The notes under the pieces were generated by a model that was given only the letters and a program-made list of their open reading frames with translations, searched no databases and was not told the origin of the DNA. Below, in pieces: positions 46,522 through 55,140 of a stretch of 64,000 nucleotides of DNA. The stretch is from Paenibacillus daejeonensis DSM 15491. Its GTDB lineage: Bacteria; Bacillota; Bacilli; Paenibacillales; Paenibacillaceae. How positions within the stretch are numbered: the stretch's first letter is position 1; the number at the start of each line of letters is the position of its first letter. The stretch is taken from NCBI RefSeq assembly GCF_000378385.1, contig NZ_KB899670.1:62001-126000 (forward strand). The letters are read 5' to 3'. A program made the position numbers and the translations under genes.

Positions 46522-48104
46522 TCAGGGTCGTGCTGGCGGACGATGAGCCCATCATTATCAAAGGACTGCGTAAGCTGATTGACTGGTCTGCGTTTGGAAT
46601 GGAGATTGTCGGATGCGCGTATGACGGAGCGGAGCTGATGGAGCATATCGAGACCTTGAAGCCGGATATTGTCATTAGTGACATCAGTATGCCGCACCGG
46701 AGTGGAATTGATATCATTCGGGAGGTCAAAGAGCGGGGACTGTCCGTCAAGGTGATCTTCATAAGTGCTTACCAGGAATTCACGTATGCCAAGGATGCGA
46801 TTGCTTATGGGGCGATCGATTATCTGATTAAACCGGTCGTCAAGCAGCAGCTGGAAAAGTCTCTGCATCATGCCGCTTCGCTTATCGATGAGGACCTGCA
46901 AGAGGAGCAGCGTCGGGGCAAGCTGGAGCATCTGGAGCGGAAGCATCGGCATGAGGAGCTCCAGGCGGCTCTTGGCCAGCTTGTTGACGGGGTCCCCCTT
47001 CGCAATACGGAAGAGCGGTTGCGTCTGGAGACACTTTTGCCAGGACCGTATCTGAATGTGTTGTTACTGGAAGCGGAGATGGATCACAGTACGGAGCGCT
47101 GGGGAGAGAAGGAGAGCCGTTTGATTGCTTTTGCCATCGGCAACATCCTGGAGGAAATGGTGACGGCGGCGAACAGGGGATTTGTTTTTCAGAAGAATGA
47201 GCGGCATGTGTTGATCGTCCATCACCGGACAGAGACCTCTGCCGGCATGCTTGCCGAGGACATTCGCAAGCAAATTTCTGCCATTCTCAAGCTGGAGGCG
47301 ACGGTTGCTGTGAGCGGAGCGGCAGCAGGTATTAATCGGTTGGAGGAGGCTTATGCTCAGGCAGAGCAAATGCTGCATTTGAAATTTTTTGCCGGCTTGG
47401 GCAAGGTTCTGCGTTATACGGCGCAGGCGCCTTCAGGTCGCACCGACAAGCCGCTTTACGAGCTGCGTTGGACGGCGCTTGGTGATTTGACGTCGACCGG
47501 GTGGCCGGAGCTTGAGGCTGCCCTCAACGGCTGGCTGCAGGAGCTTGGACATGAGACATGGGGGCACCCGCAGTTGGCCATTAGTGCTTGCCTGTCTTCG
47601 ATTGTCACTATGATTCAGGAGTTGGCCAAGTCGGGTCTCACCTTGCCTGAGGAGACGCTGGACAAACGCACGCTCCAGCAGCGCTTAGCAACCAGCCGGA
47701 CGTTCGAGGAGCTAGGACAGGAGTTCAAGGCTATGTTTCGTGCAGTTCACGAGGCCATTCATACCGATGGCAGTCATCGGGAAAATCTGGTGCTTGCCCG
47801 AATCAAGCAGCACATTGAGGAGCATTATGCTGAGGAGATCACACTGGAGTCGATGGCGAGCCAAGCGTATATGAACCCTTACTATTTCAGTACGTTCTTC
47901 AAGAAGCATACGGGTCACAACTTCAAGTCGTATGTCACCGGGGTGAGAATGAAGCATGCCCTCTTGCTGCTGTCGCGTACCGACCTGAAGGTCTATGAGA
48001 TTGCAGAACGGGTGGGGTACAACAACGCCCGGCATTTCAGCGACATGTTCAAGAAGCTCTACGGACAGCTGCCCAATGATTATCGGCAAGAGATACGCAA
48101 ATAA
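46518..48104 (+). CDS. YesN-type response regulator (REC, linker, AraC)
   Basis: 528 residues of full YesN design. Receiver domain 1-120 with acidic pair in VLADDEP, Asp 55 in IVISDISMPH, Lys in LIKPVVKQ; a middle region of about 280 residues; AraC DNA-binding domain at the C-terminus (EITLESMASQAYMNPYYFSTFFK, VGYNNARHFSDMFKKLYG). It is the best candidate for binding the CTTAAAAAACTTCAT boxes found at five promoters from 44.6 to 63.7 kb, the first of which lies upstream of its own operon. Such AraC domains bind paired sites two helical turns apart, as observed here. Confidence 0.92.
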   Translation: MIRVVLADDEPIIIKGLRKLIDWSAFGMEIVGCAYDGAELMEHIETLKPDIVISDISMPHRSGIDIIREVKERGLSVKVIFISAYQEFTYAKDAIAYGAIDYLIKPVVKQQLEKSLHHAASLIDEDLQEEQRRGKLEHLERKHRHEELQAALGQLVDGVPLRNTEERLRLETLLPGPYLNVLLLEAEMDHSTERWGEKESRLIAFAIGNILEEMVTAANRGFVFQKNERHVLIVHHRTETSAGMLAEDIRKQISAILKLEATVAVSGAAAGINRLEEAYAQAEQMLHLKFFAGLGKVLRYTAQAPSGRTDKPLYELRWTALGDLTSTGWPELEAALNGWLQELGHETWGHPQLAISACLSSIVTMIQELAKSGLTLPEETLDKRTLQQRLATSRTFEELGQEFKAMFRAVHEAIHTDGSHRENLVLARIKQHIEEHYAEEITLESMASQAYMNPYYFSTFFKKHTGHNFKSYVTGVRMKHALLLLSRTDLKVYEIAERVGYNNARHFSDMFKKLYGQLPNDYRQEIRK

Positions 48105-48105
48105 G

Positions 48106-48141
48106 TTAAAAAAACCGCACTTCAATCTAAAGAAAGATCAT
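48106..48141 (+). promoter_or_regulatory. Diverged operator box pair upstream of GH88/GH43 operon
   Basis: GTTAAAAAAACCGC (from 48105) and TCTAAAGAAAGATCAT (48126-48141) are spaced 21 bp and followed by TTTTGTT, as in the site at 63593-63635. The inner half-site is imperfect (AAAGAAAGATCAT instead of AAAAAACTTCAT). A -10 at the usual distance is poor (TGTGAA), consistent with activation. Confidence 0.6.
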
Positions 48142-48203
48142 TTTGTTCCTTTGCTCTCTGTGAAAAGATAGAGGAAGTCTATTAAGAAAGCAGGGAGCAC
48201 AAA

Positions 48204-49358
48204 ATGCTGGAACAACAAGATCGACTCTGGGTGGAGAGCGTCATACAGAAACTATCAAACAAGATGAACTGGGTAAGTGAGAAGTCGCGGGAGAAAATTC
48301 CCTACACCACAAAGGACGGCACGCATGATGACCGGTCTGCAGATAACCCGAGTGGTTATGATGCGGATGGCATCTGCTGGTGGACCAACGGCTTCTGGGG
48401 CGGCATGATGTGGCTGATGCATCACGAGACGGGAGAGGAGCGGTACCGGGAGATTGCCGAAATCTCCGAGGCGAAGCTGGATGCCTGCTTCGAACAGTTT
48501 CACGGCCTGCATCATGACGTAGGCTTCATGTGGCTGCCCACGAGCGTAGCCAACTATCGGGTGACAGGCAATCGGGAGTCGCGCAAGCGGGCGCTCCATG
48601 CGGCTAGCCTGTTGGCGGGGCGCTTCAATGTTGTCGGTAGCTTCATTCGGGCCTGGGACGACCTGGAGGAGGGTGACACGCGCGGCTGGGCGATCATCGA
48701 CTGCATGTTTAATATTCCTCTGCTGTACTGGGCTAGCAAGGAAACGAACGATCCGCGGTATCGCCAGATTGCCGAACGGCATGCCGACACGGTGATGGAG
48801 ACGTTTGTCCGCCCGGACGGCTCGGTGCATCATATAGTTGAATTTGACCCGTTCCATGGCGGCTTCGTGCGCGCCCACGGCGGTCAAGGCTATGGCGACG
48901 GCTCGTCCTGGACGCGCGGGCAGACATGGGGATTGTACGGCTTCATGATGAGCTACCGCCATACGGGCAACGAGAAATACCTCCAGACCGCCCAGCGGAT
49001 TGCCCATTATTTCATTGCGAACATCCCGGAGAGCGGCATTATCCCGATTGACTTCCGTCAGCCCAAGGAGCCGGCGTATGAGGATTCAACGGCTGCGGCA
49101 ATTGCGGCCTGCGGTCTGATCGAGATTGCGAACGCAGTCGGGGAACTGGAGCGCGACATGTATCTGCGCCCGGCGCTCAAGCTGCTGCGCAGACTGGACG
49201 AGTCCCGTGCCGATTGGAGCGAGAGCAGTGACGCAATCCTGACGCATGGCTCGGCAGCGTACCATAACCCGAACCGTCATACGTCGATTATTTATGGGGA
49301 TTACTACTTTATGGAAGCGATATTCAAGCTCAAAGGCGGTGATCTGTACCTATGGTAG
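48204..49358 (+). CDS. GH88 unsaturated glucuronyl hydrolase
   Basis: 384 residues, no signal peptide. (alpha/alpha)6 barrel with WTNGFWGGMMWLMHHETG; HHDVGFMWLPT carrying Asp 105 and AIIDCMFNIPLLYW carrying Asp 166, equivalent to Asp 88 and Asp 149 of Bacillus UGL; GDGSSWTRGQTWGLYGF downstream. These enzymes hydrate the double bond of unsaturated uronic acid at the non-reducing end of lyase products and release the remaining sugar. This links the locus to polysaccharide lyases such as those encoded at 56978 and 63715. It overlaps the GH43 gene by 7 nt; GGGAG precedes the ATG. Confidence 0.9.
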   Translation: MLEQQDRLWVESVIQKLSNKMNWVSEKSREKIPYTTKDGTHDDRSADNPSGYDADGICWWTNGFWGGMMWLMHHETGEERYREIAEISEAKLDACFEQFHGLHHDVGFMWLPTSVANYRVTGNRESRKRALHAASLLAGRFNVVGSFIRAWDDLEEGDTRGWAIIDCMFNIPLLYWASKETNDPRYRQIAERHADTVMETFVRPDGSVHHIVEFDPFHGGFVRAHGGQGYGDGSSWTRGQTWGLYGFMMSYRHTGNEKYLQTAQRIAHYFIANIPESGIIPIDFRQPKEPAYEDSTAAAIAACGLIEIANAVGELERDMYLRPALKLLRRLDESRADWSESSDAILTHGSAAYHNPNRHTSIIYGDYYFMEAIFKLKGGDLYLW

Positions 49359-50974
49359 GACGGTGCCCGCAAGCAAGCCATACGATTCAGAACCCGGTGC
49401 TGCGCGGCTTCAACCCTGACCCCTCGGTCATCCGCGTTGGAGACGACTATTATATTGCGACCTCGACCTTTGAATGGTTTCCCGGCGTCCAGATTCATCA
49501 CTCGAAGGATCTGGTGCACTGGCAGCTGCTGACCCGTCCGCTGAACAGGGTGTCACAGCTTGATCTCAGGGGCGTCGGCGCTTCACAAGGCATCTGGGCG
49601 CCTTGCCTTACGTACGACAACGGCATTTTTTATCTGGTCTACACGGTCGTCAATTCTTTTTATGTCAACATGTACGATACGCCCAACTATCTGGTGACGA
49701 CAGACGATATCTCGGGTGAATGGTCGGAGCCCATCTATCTGAACAGCTACGGCTTCGATCCGTCGCTCTTCCATGATGATGACGGACGTAAGTATATCGT
49801 CAGCATGGTGACTGATCACCGGATACCGAAACGCTACCGTGGCCATCTGGTCCTCCAGGAATATGATGTGCAGGAGCAGCAAATGATTGACGAGCCGGTC
49901 ACCATCTATGCCAGCGAGGACATCTATCTGGAGGGTCCTCACATCTACAAGCGGGACGACTATTACTATCTGTTCGCCGCCGATACGGGCACGGGCGAGG
50001 GGCATGGTCAATCCATCCTGCGCTCCCGAGAGCTCTTCGGACCTTATGAGGCTTATGACGGGAATTCCCTGATGACCGCGCGTGAGCATCCGGAGCTGCT
50101 GCTCCAGAAGTCAGGGCATGGGGACCTGGTGGAGACTCAAAACGGCGAGTGGTATATGATCCATCTGTGCGGCCGGGCACTGGAGAACCGGACAGAGAAG
50201 GGCGACCGCAAGTACACGCTTGGCCGGGAGACTGCCATTCAGAAGGTTGAGTGGACCGAGGACGGCTGGCTGCGGCTGGCGAATGGGACGGTGCTGCCGG
50301 ATACACAGGTGCCGGCTCCGAACCTGCCGCTGCATCCGTTTCCGAGCCGGCCGGCGCGCGATGATTTTGATAGCAAGACACTGGATATCCATTTTCAGTC
50401 GCTGCGTATTCCGCTGGATGAAACCTTCTATTCCCTCACTGCCAGAGAAGGTCATCTGCGGCTCTATGGCAGGGAGGGGCTAGGCTCCAAGTATCGTCAG
50501 AGCCTGATCGCCAGGCGTTGGCAGGAATTCGAGTTTAGCGCAAGCACTTGCTTGGCGTTCGAACCGACAAGCTACAAGCATCTGGCTGGCCTGATCTGCC
50601 TCTATGATACGGAGAACTATTACTATCTCCATGTCACCCACCATGAGGACAAGGGCAAGTGCATCAGCATCTTGTCGGCGGTGAACAAGGTATACAATGA
50701 TCCGGTCGGTTATGTGGCGCTGCCAGAGGACGCGTCGTTGGTGTGGCTGCGGGCCGAGGTCGATAATGACAAGCTGCAATTCTACTATTCCACCAGCGGT
50801 GAGAACCAGTATGAGCCGATCGGGCCTGTTCTGGACGCGAGTACGCTCTCTGATGAAGCGTGCCGGGAAGGGTGGTTTACCGGGGCCTTCGTTGGTCTGT
50901 GCTGCCAGGATCTGACCGGCTTCCGCAAGCATGCCGACTTTGATTATTTTGAGTACGCAGAACAACACGATTAG
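49352..50974 (+). CDS. GH43 family beta-xylosidase/alpha-L-arabinofuranosidase
   Basis: 540 residues, no signal peptide. Five-bladed beta-propeller with the catalytic set of GH43: Asp base in FNPDPSVIRVGDDYY, pKa-modulating Asp in GFDPSLFHDDDGRKY, acid Glu in YLEGPHIYKRDDYY. A C-terminal beta-sandwich (about 340-535) is of the kind found in GH43 beta-xylosidases. Translationally coupled to GH88 by a 7-nt overlap, so it probably trims xylose or arabinose from the same imported oligosaccharide. Confidence 0.9.
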   Translation: MVGRCPQASHTIQNPVLRGFNPDPSVIRVGDDYYIATSTFEWFPGVQIHHSKDLVHWQLLTRPLNRVSQLDLRGVGASQGIWAPCLTYDNGIFYLVYTVVNSFYVNMYDTPNYLVTTDDISGEWSEPIYLNSYGFDPSLFHDDDGRKYIVSMVTDHRIPKRYRGHLVLQEYDVQEQQMIDEPVTIYASEDIYLEGPHIYKRDDYYYLFAADTGTGEGHGQSILRSRELFGPYEAYDGNSLMTAREHPELLLQKSGHGDLVETQNGEWYMIHLCGRALENRTEKGDRKYTLGRETAIQKVEWTEDGWLRLANGTVLPDTQVPAPNLPLHPFPSRPARDDFDSKTLDIHFQSLRIPLDETFYSLTAREGHLRLYGREGLGSKYRQSLIARRWQEFEFSASTCLAFEPTSYKHLAGLICLYDTENYYYLHVTHHEDKGKCISILSAVNKVYNDPVGYVALPEDASLVWLRAEVDNDKLQFYYSTSGENQYEPIGPVLDASTLSDEACREGWFTGAFVGLCCQDLTGFRKHADFDYFEYAEQHD

Positions 50975-50990
50975 CCTGTAGATGGACCTG

Positions 50991-51020
50991 GGGAACTTGC
51001 CTGCTGGCGAGTTCCTCTTC
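50991..51020 (+). terminator. Terminator after GH43 gene
   Basis: GGAACTTGCC-TGCT-GGCGAGTTCC (one G-T pair) followed by a C/T-rich tail (TCTTCTTT). It separates the GH88/GH43 operon from the acyltransferase-like gene. Confidence 0.65.
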
Positions 51021-51104
51021 TTTGTGCTCAAATTATGCTGGCGCAGGGGGCCGCCGTTCTGGTAAAATTACCGCAACTTGACAAGGAATGCGAGGCGAGA
51101 AAGG

Positions 51105-52202
51105 ATGAACAAGCTATCCGACCACATTACTGATCCCGCCATGCTGGAGGCGATGGCGCGGGTTGAGGCGGCAGCTATGACAACCCCCTGGCTGGGTATG
51201 CTCGCCGAGGAGCTCATCGATCTTCTGTATAGGCAGGGAGGAGCTACCACCTTCTGGACGCATTATTCAACCAGGCGTGAAGAAGTAGGACACGCCCTTG
51301 GGAAAGACGCCGACTGCTATCTGGCCTATGTGTACGAGCGTGCGTATCCCAAGCTGGTTGCTCGCTATCGGGAGCGTGATTATTCAGAACAGGTCCTGGC
51401 GGCAACACTGCGCGATTTCAATATACGTGTGCACAATTATTGGGGGATGTACGGATATGCCGGTATCGACGATTACAACTGGCTGACCCTGCATATGACA
51501 GCATCGCTTGTGCAATTGGGCCGGCTGCAGTTTATTTTCGACAAGCACGCCAATTACGGAACACGCATCTACCGGAGCAGACGGGACGGCTCGCTGGTTG
51601 TCGTAGCGGAAGGGGGGCAGCCGGTTAATTGCCGAGGCTTCATCTCTGATGTGGACCCGGCGTTCCATACGGTCTTAACAGAAAACGAAGAGCGGATTAC
51701 TGCCCATCTGATCAACGTGCACGGCGACGTACTCCGCGACCAGACGGTGCTGGATCTACAGGAATATGAGTGTCTGCTGCGGGACGGCGATCCAGTGATC
51801 GACATTCACATCCCGGCCGAGGGCAAGCTGGATATGGCGGCTTGCCGTTCTTCCCTGGACGAAGCCCTGGCTTTTGCAGAGCGATATTATCCGGAGATCG
51901 CCTATAAGGGATTCGTATGCGCAAGCTGGCTTTTGAGCGACGAGCTGGCAGAGACACTATCGCCAGAGTCCAATCTGGTGAGATTCTCCGCCTTGTTCAC
52001 CCGATGTGCGGGAGGAGAGGGCGAGCACAGCCTGATCTATCGATGGATTTTCGGAATGGACAAGGAGCGGGAGTCGTACAAGTCACATGAGGCGGTGACC
52101 ACGCTTCAGCGAGGTGCTCACCGGTTGCTGGATGAAGGGCGATGGTACCGGGGACGTTCGGGTTTTATACCGCTTGCGGGGCAGGACGCTGGAAGGAATT
52201 GA
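51105..52202 (+). CDS. GNAT-like acyltransferase domain protein (two-domain, glycan-locus type)
   Basis: 365 residues from the ATG at 51105; a TTG at 51078 is possible but has no ribosome site. An all-helical N-terminal half (LARYRERDYSEQVLAATLRDFNIRVHNY, YGYAGIDDYNWLTLHM) is followed by a beta-rich half (LQFIFDKHANYGTRIYRS, VIDIHIPAEGKLDMAACRSSL, KGFVCASWLLSDELAETL). This resembles the acyltransferase N-terminal / GNAT-like C-terminal domain pair found beside glycoside hydrolases in Bacillota. The acceptor is unknown; acetylation or deacylation of a sugar intermediate is a guess. It probably has its own promoter, since a terminator precedes it. Confidence 0.65.
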   Translation: MNKLSDHITDPAMLEAMARVEAAAMTTPWLGMLAEELIDLLYRQGGATTFWTHYSTRREEVGHALGKDADCYLAYVYERAYPKLVARYRERDYSEQVLAATLRDFNIRVHNYWGMYGYAGIDDYNWLTLHMTASLVQLGRLQFIFDKHANYGTRIYRSRRDGSLVVVAEGGQPVNCRGFISDVDPAFHTVLTENEERITAHLINVHGDVLRDQTVLDLQEYECLLRDGDPVIDIHIPAEGKLDMAACRSSLDEALAFAERYYPEIAYKGFVCASWLLSDELAETLSPESNLVRFSALFTRCAGGEGEHSLIYRWIFGMDKERESYKSHEAVTTLQRGAHRLLDEGRWYRGRSGFIPLAGQDAGRN

Positions 52203-52215
52203 GATTGAGATAAAC

Positions 52216-52257
52216 AAAAAGGAACCGGCATGCGGCCACTGCAGGTTCCCCTTTTTG
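52216..52257. terminator. Bidirectional terminator between acyltransferase and beta-helix genes
   Basis: AAAAAGGAACC and GGTTCCCCTTTTT form a stem around an internally pairing 17-nt region (TGCGGCCACTGCA). It lies between convergent genes and has A and T tracts on both sides. Confidence 0.8.
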
Positions 52258-52265
52258 CTTAAGCT

Positions 52266-53318
52266 CTAGAAGCCTCTCTTAGAGCCGAACACATTGCCGC
52301 TAATTGTAAAGTTTGTCGTCGTATTCAGCCAGATATCGTAGGATACATTGACGACCAGCGGGTTGTTCAACGCGGTGTTGTTCGTTAACGAACCGTTTTT
52401 GCAATTAATCAAATTAATGCCTGATTTGCCGTTATCCTTCGCTTCATTATTGTTCACGACAAGATTCTGCATGTGGTAGACCGTCATTCCCCGATCATAG
52501 TTATTGTTGAACTTACTGTTGCGGATGATGATGCTCGCTTCGTTGTTGGTATCATAAAAGTCGGTGACCTTAAGTCCCATCCCCGTTTTGTTATTGGAGG
52601 CATCCAATCCTTCCACCAGCACATGGTCCACAATGCTTAAATAGAGCCCGTGGAAATACTTGTTTATCCCCCCGTTGTTGGTCACTTGACTGTCCTTGAT
52701 AGTGACTTGGTGCGTACGCCCAATAATTACGCCCATAGCGCTGTTTTGGACCCGCGCGTTCTCGATCGTCGCCCCGCTGCTCATGACACCTGCGTGTCGA
52801 TCGGAGAAGTCAATGCCAACGACATTGATTCGCGCAGCTTCAATTCGGGCATCCAGGGCAGCTTTGGACTCGGCGCCGCTGGAGATTCGCTGATTGTATT
52901 CATCCGAACCTTTATGGAAGTATTCTGGGTAATTTTGCTCGGTTGCGGCCAGCCCTCCGTCTACGATGACATGGCGGACACCAACATTAGTAAAAGGCAC
53001 AGTCGCTGTCGTAATGACAGGCTCGTCTTTACCCGAGGCCAGTTTGACAATCGGACGGTTCGTGGCAGAAACGCCTTGCAAGGTGCAATTGTTGCAGACC
53101 TTGACGCCATAGCCTACGGTATACGTACCCGGATTAAGGTAAAGCGTGCCGCCGCCTTGACTGGCTAGCTGATCCATCGCTTGTTGTATGCTCTGATTGG
53201 GGGAGATGGTCATCGTTGCAGCTGCTGCGGCGGAAGGCAGAATGAAGAAAGAACAAGGCACTGCGAGTAATGCGACAGTTAAGAGGAGGGAAATCCATCG
53301 ATGTACGGGATGTTTCAT
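52266..53318 (-). CDS. Secreted right-handed parallel beta-helix protein
   Basis: 350 residues. A signal peptide (about 1-34, ending AAAA-TM) is followed by NQSIQQAMDQLASQGGGTLYLNPGTYTVG, the usual entry to a pectate-lyase-like beta-helix, then repeated helix coils (VTIKDSQVTNN, IIIRNSKFNNNYDRG, LVVNNNEAKDNGKSGINLINCKNGSLTNNTALNN). No classical pectate-lyase calcium or Arg motif was identified, so lyase, hydrolase or epimerase activity is open. AAGGAGG precedes the ATG. It has both an operator box pair and a cre site upstream, so it is part of the glycan regulon. Confidence 0.8.
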   Translation of the reverse strand: MKHPVHRWISLLLTVALLAVPCSFFILPSAAAAATMTISPNQSIQQAMDQLASQGGGTLYLNPGTYTVGYGVKVCNNCTLQGVSATNRPIVKLASGKDEPVITTATVPFTNVGVRHVIVDGGLAATEQNYPEYFHKGSDEYNQRISSGAESKAALDARIEAARINVVGIDFSDRHAGVMSSGATIENARVQNSAMGVIIGRTHQVTIKDSQVTNNGGINKYFHGLYLSIVDHVLVEGLDASNNKTGMGLKVTDFYDTNNEASIIIRNSKFNNNYDRGMTVYHMQNLVVNNNEAKDNGKSGINLINCKNGSLTNNTALNNPLVVNVSYDIWLNTTTNFTISGNVFGSKRGF

Positions 53319-53342
53319 GGTTTATTAAACCTCCTTAAATAT

Positions 53343-53356
53343 TGTAAGCGTTAACA
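53343..53356 (-). promoter_or_regulatory. cre (CcpA) site in leader of beta-helix gene
   Basis: TGTAAGCGTTAACA matches the cre consensus WTGNAANCGNWNNCW. It lies about 90-100 nt downstream of the predicted start of transcription, on the leader, so CcpA would act as a roadblock. Confidence 0.75.
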
Positions 53357-53452
53357 AAATAATATACTCCAATGGCCTCCTTTCTTGAAGGATCCTCCGT
53401 CAAAAGGGTGCAGTTGCGTTGCCATCAGTAAGTTCGGAGTCGAAGCAAGCGT

Positions 53453-53513
53453 ATCATAGCGCTGTTAAAACCGGCATGAAGTTTTTTAAGGGACTAGGTC
53501 TGTTTTTTTTAGA
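53453..53513 (-). promoter_or_regulatory. Operator boxes and promoter of beta-helix gene
   Basis: Read on the minus strand: outer half-site TCTAAAAAAAACAG (53513-53500), exact CTTAAAAAACTTCAT (53490-53476), then 17 nt and TATGAT (53458-53453) as -10. The A-tract ends of the two half-sites are 21 bp apart. CTTCAT therefore sits in the -35 position, as expected for an activator touching RNA polymerase. Confidence 0.8.
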
Positions 53514-53559
53514 ATTATGGCGTCCTGGAAAGTCTCCTGGTGCTACACCTTGGGGAATG

Positions 53560-53596
53560 CTTAAAAATGCCGCACACAAGGCTTAAAAAACTTCAT
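53560..53596 (+). promoter_or_regulatory. Operator boxes upstream of solute-binding protein gene
   Basis: CTTAAAAATGCCG (53560) and exact CTTAAAAAACTTCAT (53582-53596), spaced 22 bp. No strong -10 lies 17 nt downstream. Together with the oppositely oriented pair at 53476-53513, the 362-bp divergent region contains two separate operators and no gene. Confidence 0.75.
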
Positions 53597-53680
53597 TCAA
53601 CGCCACCAGTTGTAATGGTAATCTTGTATCAAGGCAATCACATCAACTAAAGGTTTACTAAAAGGGAGGCACACAAACAG

Positions 53681-55033
53681 ATGAGTAAGAAATCTGTGCA
53701 ACTGGGTACGCTGTTGTTAGCCGGATCGCTGGTTCTGTCGGCCTGCGGCGGCAATAACGTCACGAACAATCCGCCAGCTAATCAGGGGACGAACAATCCG
53801 CCTGTGGAAGGCGCCGAAACGCCAGACAACAGCCCAGATCCGGTCACGATCTCCATCGGCTATGCAACCGGAGACCCGGCAGGCAAAAAAGCGCTCGAAG
53901 ACATGCTGGACGACTTTAATGCGCAATACCCGCACATCACGATTACCAATTACAGCGAAACGACAAGCGATTCATATCTTGACTGGCTGAAGACGAAGGA
54001 CGCGGTGGGCGAGTTCCCGGACATCATCGAGATGCGCGACACCAAGGTGTTTGTCGATGCTGGCAAGCTGGCCGAGCTGCCGGAGGAACTGCATGATCTC
54101 TTTGCTTACCTGCCGGAGTACGAGGGCAAATTCTACAACGCACCGATTGCGGCCAATGCGCCTAACGGCATCCTGTACAGCAAGCAAGCTTATGCCGATG
54201 CTGGTGTAACCGAGCTGCCCCAAACGTACGATGAATTCCTGGAGATTCAGGAGAAACTGCTGGCAACCGGCATCTCGCCGATCGTGGTCGGCGGTAAGGA
54301 TTTGTTCCATATGGGCTTCTGGGTCAACTACTTCCTGATCAACCATGTCTATGCTGACGACCCGGACTGGAACTCGAAGCGCACGGCTCAGACGGCAAGC
54401 TTCACAGATGAGCAGGTCGTAGCGGCGATTACCGATTACAAGGATCTGTTCACCACGTATGTAGATAAAGGCTGGCTCAGCACGGCCGACAATCAGACCG
54501 CATCCATTCTGGTATCGGGCAAGGCGGCTCAGCTGTTCTCCGGTCCGTGGATGATCACGCAGATCAAGGAAGCCGATCCTAACTTTGAATTTGGCTTCTA
54601 CGCGATTCCGGACAGAGAGGGCAAAGTAACGGTCAATGGATTGCCTACCCTGGCAGGCTGGTCGCTGTCGGCTGAAGCAGCCAAGGATCCGGCCAAGGTT
54701 GAAGCGTTCACGGCTTTTGTCCAGTTCTTCTTCGATGCAGAGAACTACAAGCCGTTCCTTGAAGCAAGCGGCAGCATTCCGTCGACTGCCGAGAAGATTC
54801 AGATTGAAACGAGTGAAGAGATGCAGCAGGTTCTGGATATTGTTGCGGACTCTTCGATTGAGAAATCAATGATGATTAATCAGTGGTTTGGCGAGAATGC
54901 GATTCCGCCGCAATTCCGTAACTGGTTCTACAAACAGCTGCAGGATCTCGTTGTCAAAGACGGTGATATCGTAGAGTACATGAAGCAAGCGGATACCGAA
55001 TATGACAACAACGTCAGAGCCAATGCGCTTTAA
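53681..55033 (+). CDS. Extracellular sugar-binding lipoprotein (ABC importer)
   Basis: 450 residues: signal peptide with lipobox LSAC (Cys 22), Asn/Pro-rich linker, then a MalE-like binding fold (FNAQYPHITITNYSE, FSGPWMITQIKEADPNFEFGFYAIP). It captures oligosaccharide outside the cell for the permeases at 55141 and 56047. GGGAGG precedes the ATG. It is the first gene after an operator box pair, so it is probably induced by the local two-component system. Confidence 0.92.
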   Translation: MSKKSVQLGTLLLAGSLVLSACGGNNVTNNPPANQGTNNPPVEGAETPDNSPDPVTISIGYATGDPAGKKALEDMLDDFNAQYPHITITNYSETTSDSYLDWLKTKDAVGEFPDIIEMRDTKVFVDAGKLAELPEELHDLFAYLPEYEGKFYNAPIAANAPNGILYSKQAYADAGVTELPQTYDEFLEIQEKLLATGISPIVVGGKDLFHMGFWVNYFLINHVYADDPDWNSKRTAQTASFTDEQVVAAITDYKDLFTTYVDKGWLSTADNQTASILVSGKAAQLFSGPWMITQIKEADPNFEFGFYAIPDREGKVTVNGLPTLAGWSLSAEAAKDPAKVEAFTAFVQFFFDAENYKPFLEASGSIPSTAEKIQIETSEEMQQVLDIVADSSIEKSMMINQWFGENAIPPQFRNWFYKQLQDLVVKDGDIVEYMKQADTEYDNNVRANAL

Positions 55034-55062
55034 CATCAACTGAGTGACTCAGGCGAGTAATG

Positions 55063-55103
55063 ATGAAGACAACCTCTGCCCGAGTGGCAGAGGTTGTCTT
55101 CAT
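55063..55103 (+). other. 18-bp perfect intercistronic hairpin
   Basis: ATGAAGACAACCTCTGCC-CGAGT-GGCAGAGGTTGTCTTCAT is a perfect 18-bp stem with a 5-nt loop, 30 nt after the binding-protein stop and 38 nt before the first permease gene. There is no T-run, so it is more likely an mRNA stabiliser that keeps the binding protein more abundant than the permeases than a full terminator. Confidence 0.8.
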
Positions 55104-55140
55104 TTGTGGGATTTCTTAATGGAAGGCAGGAGGAGAGAAC

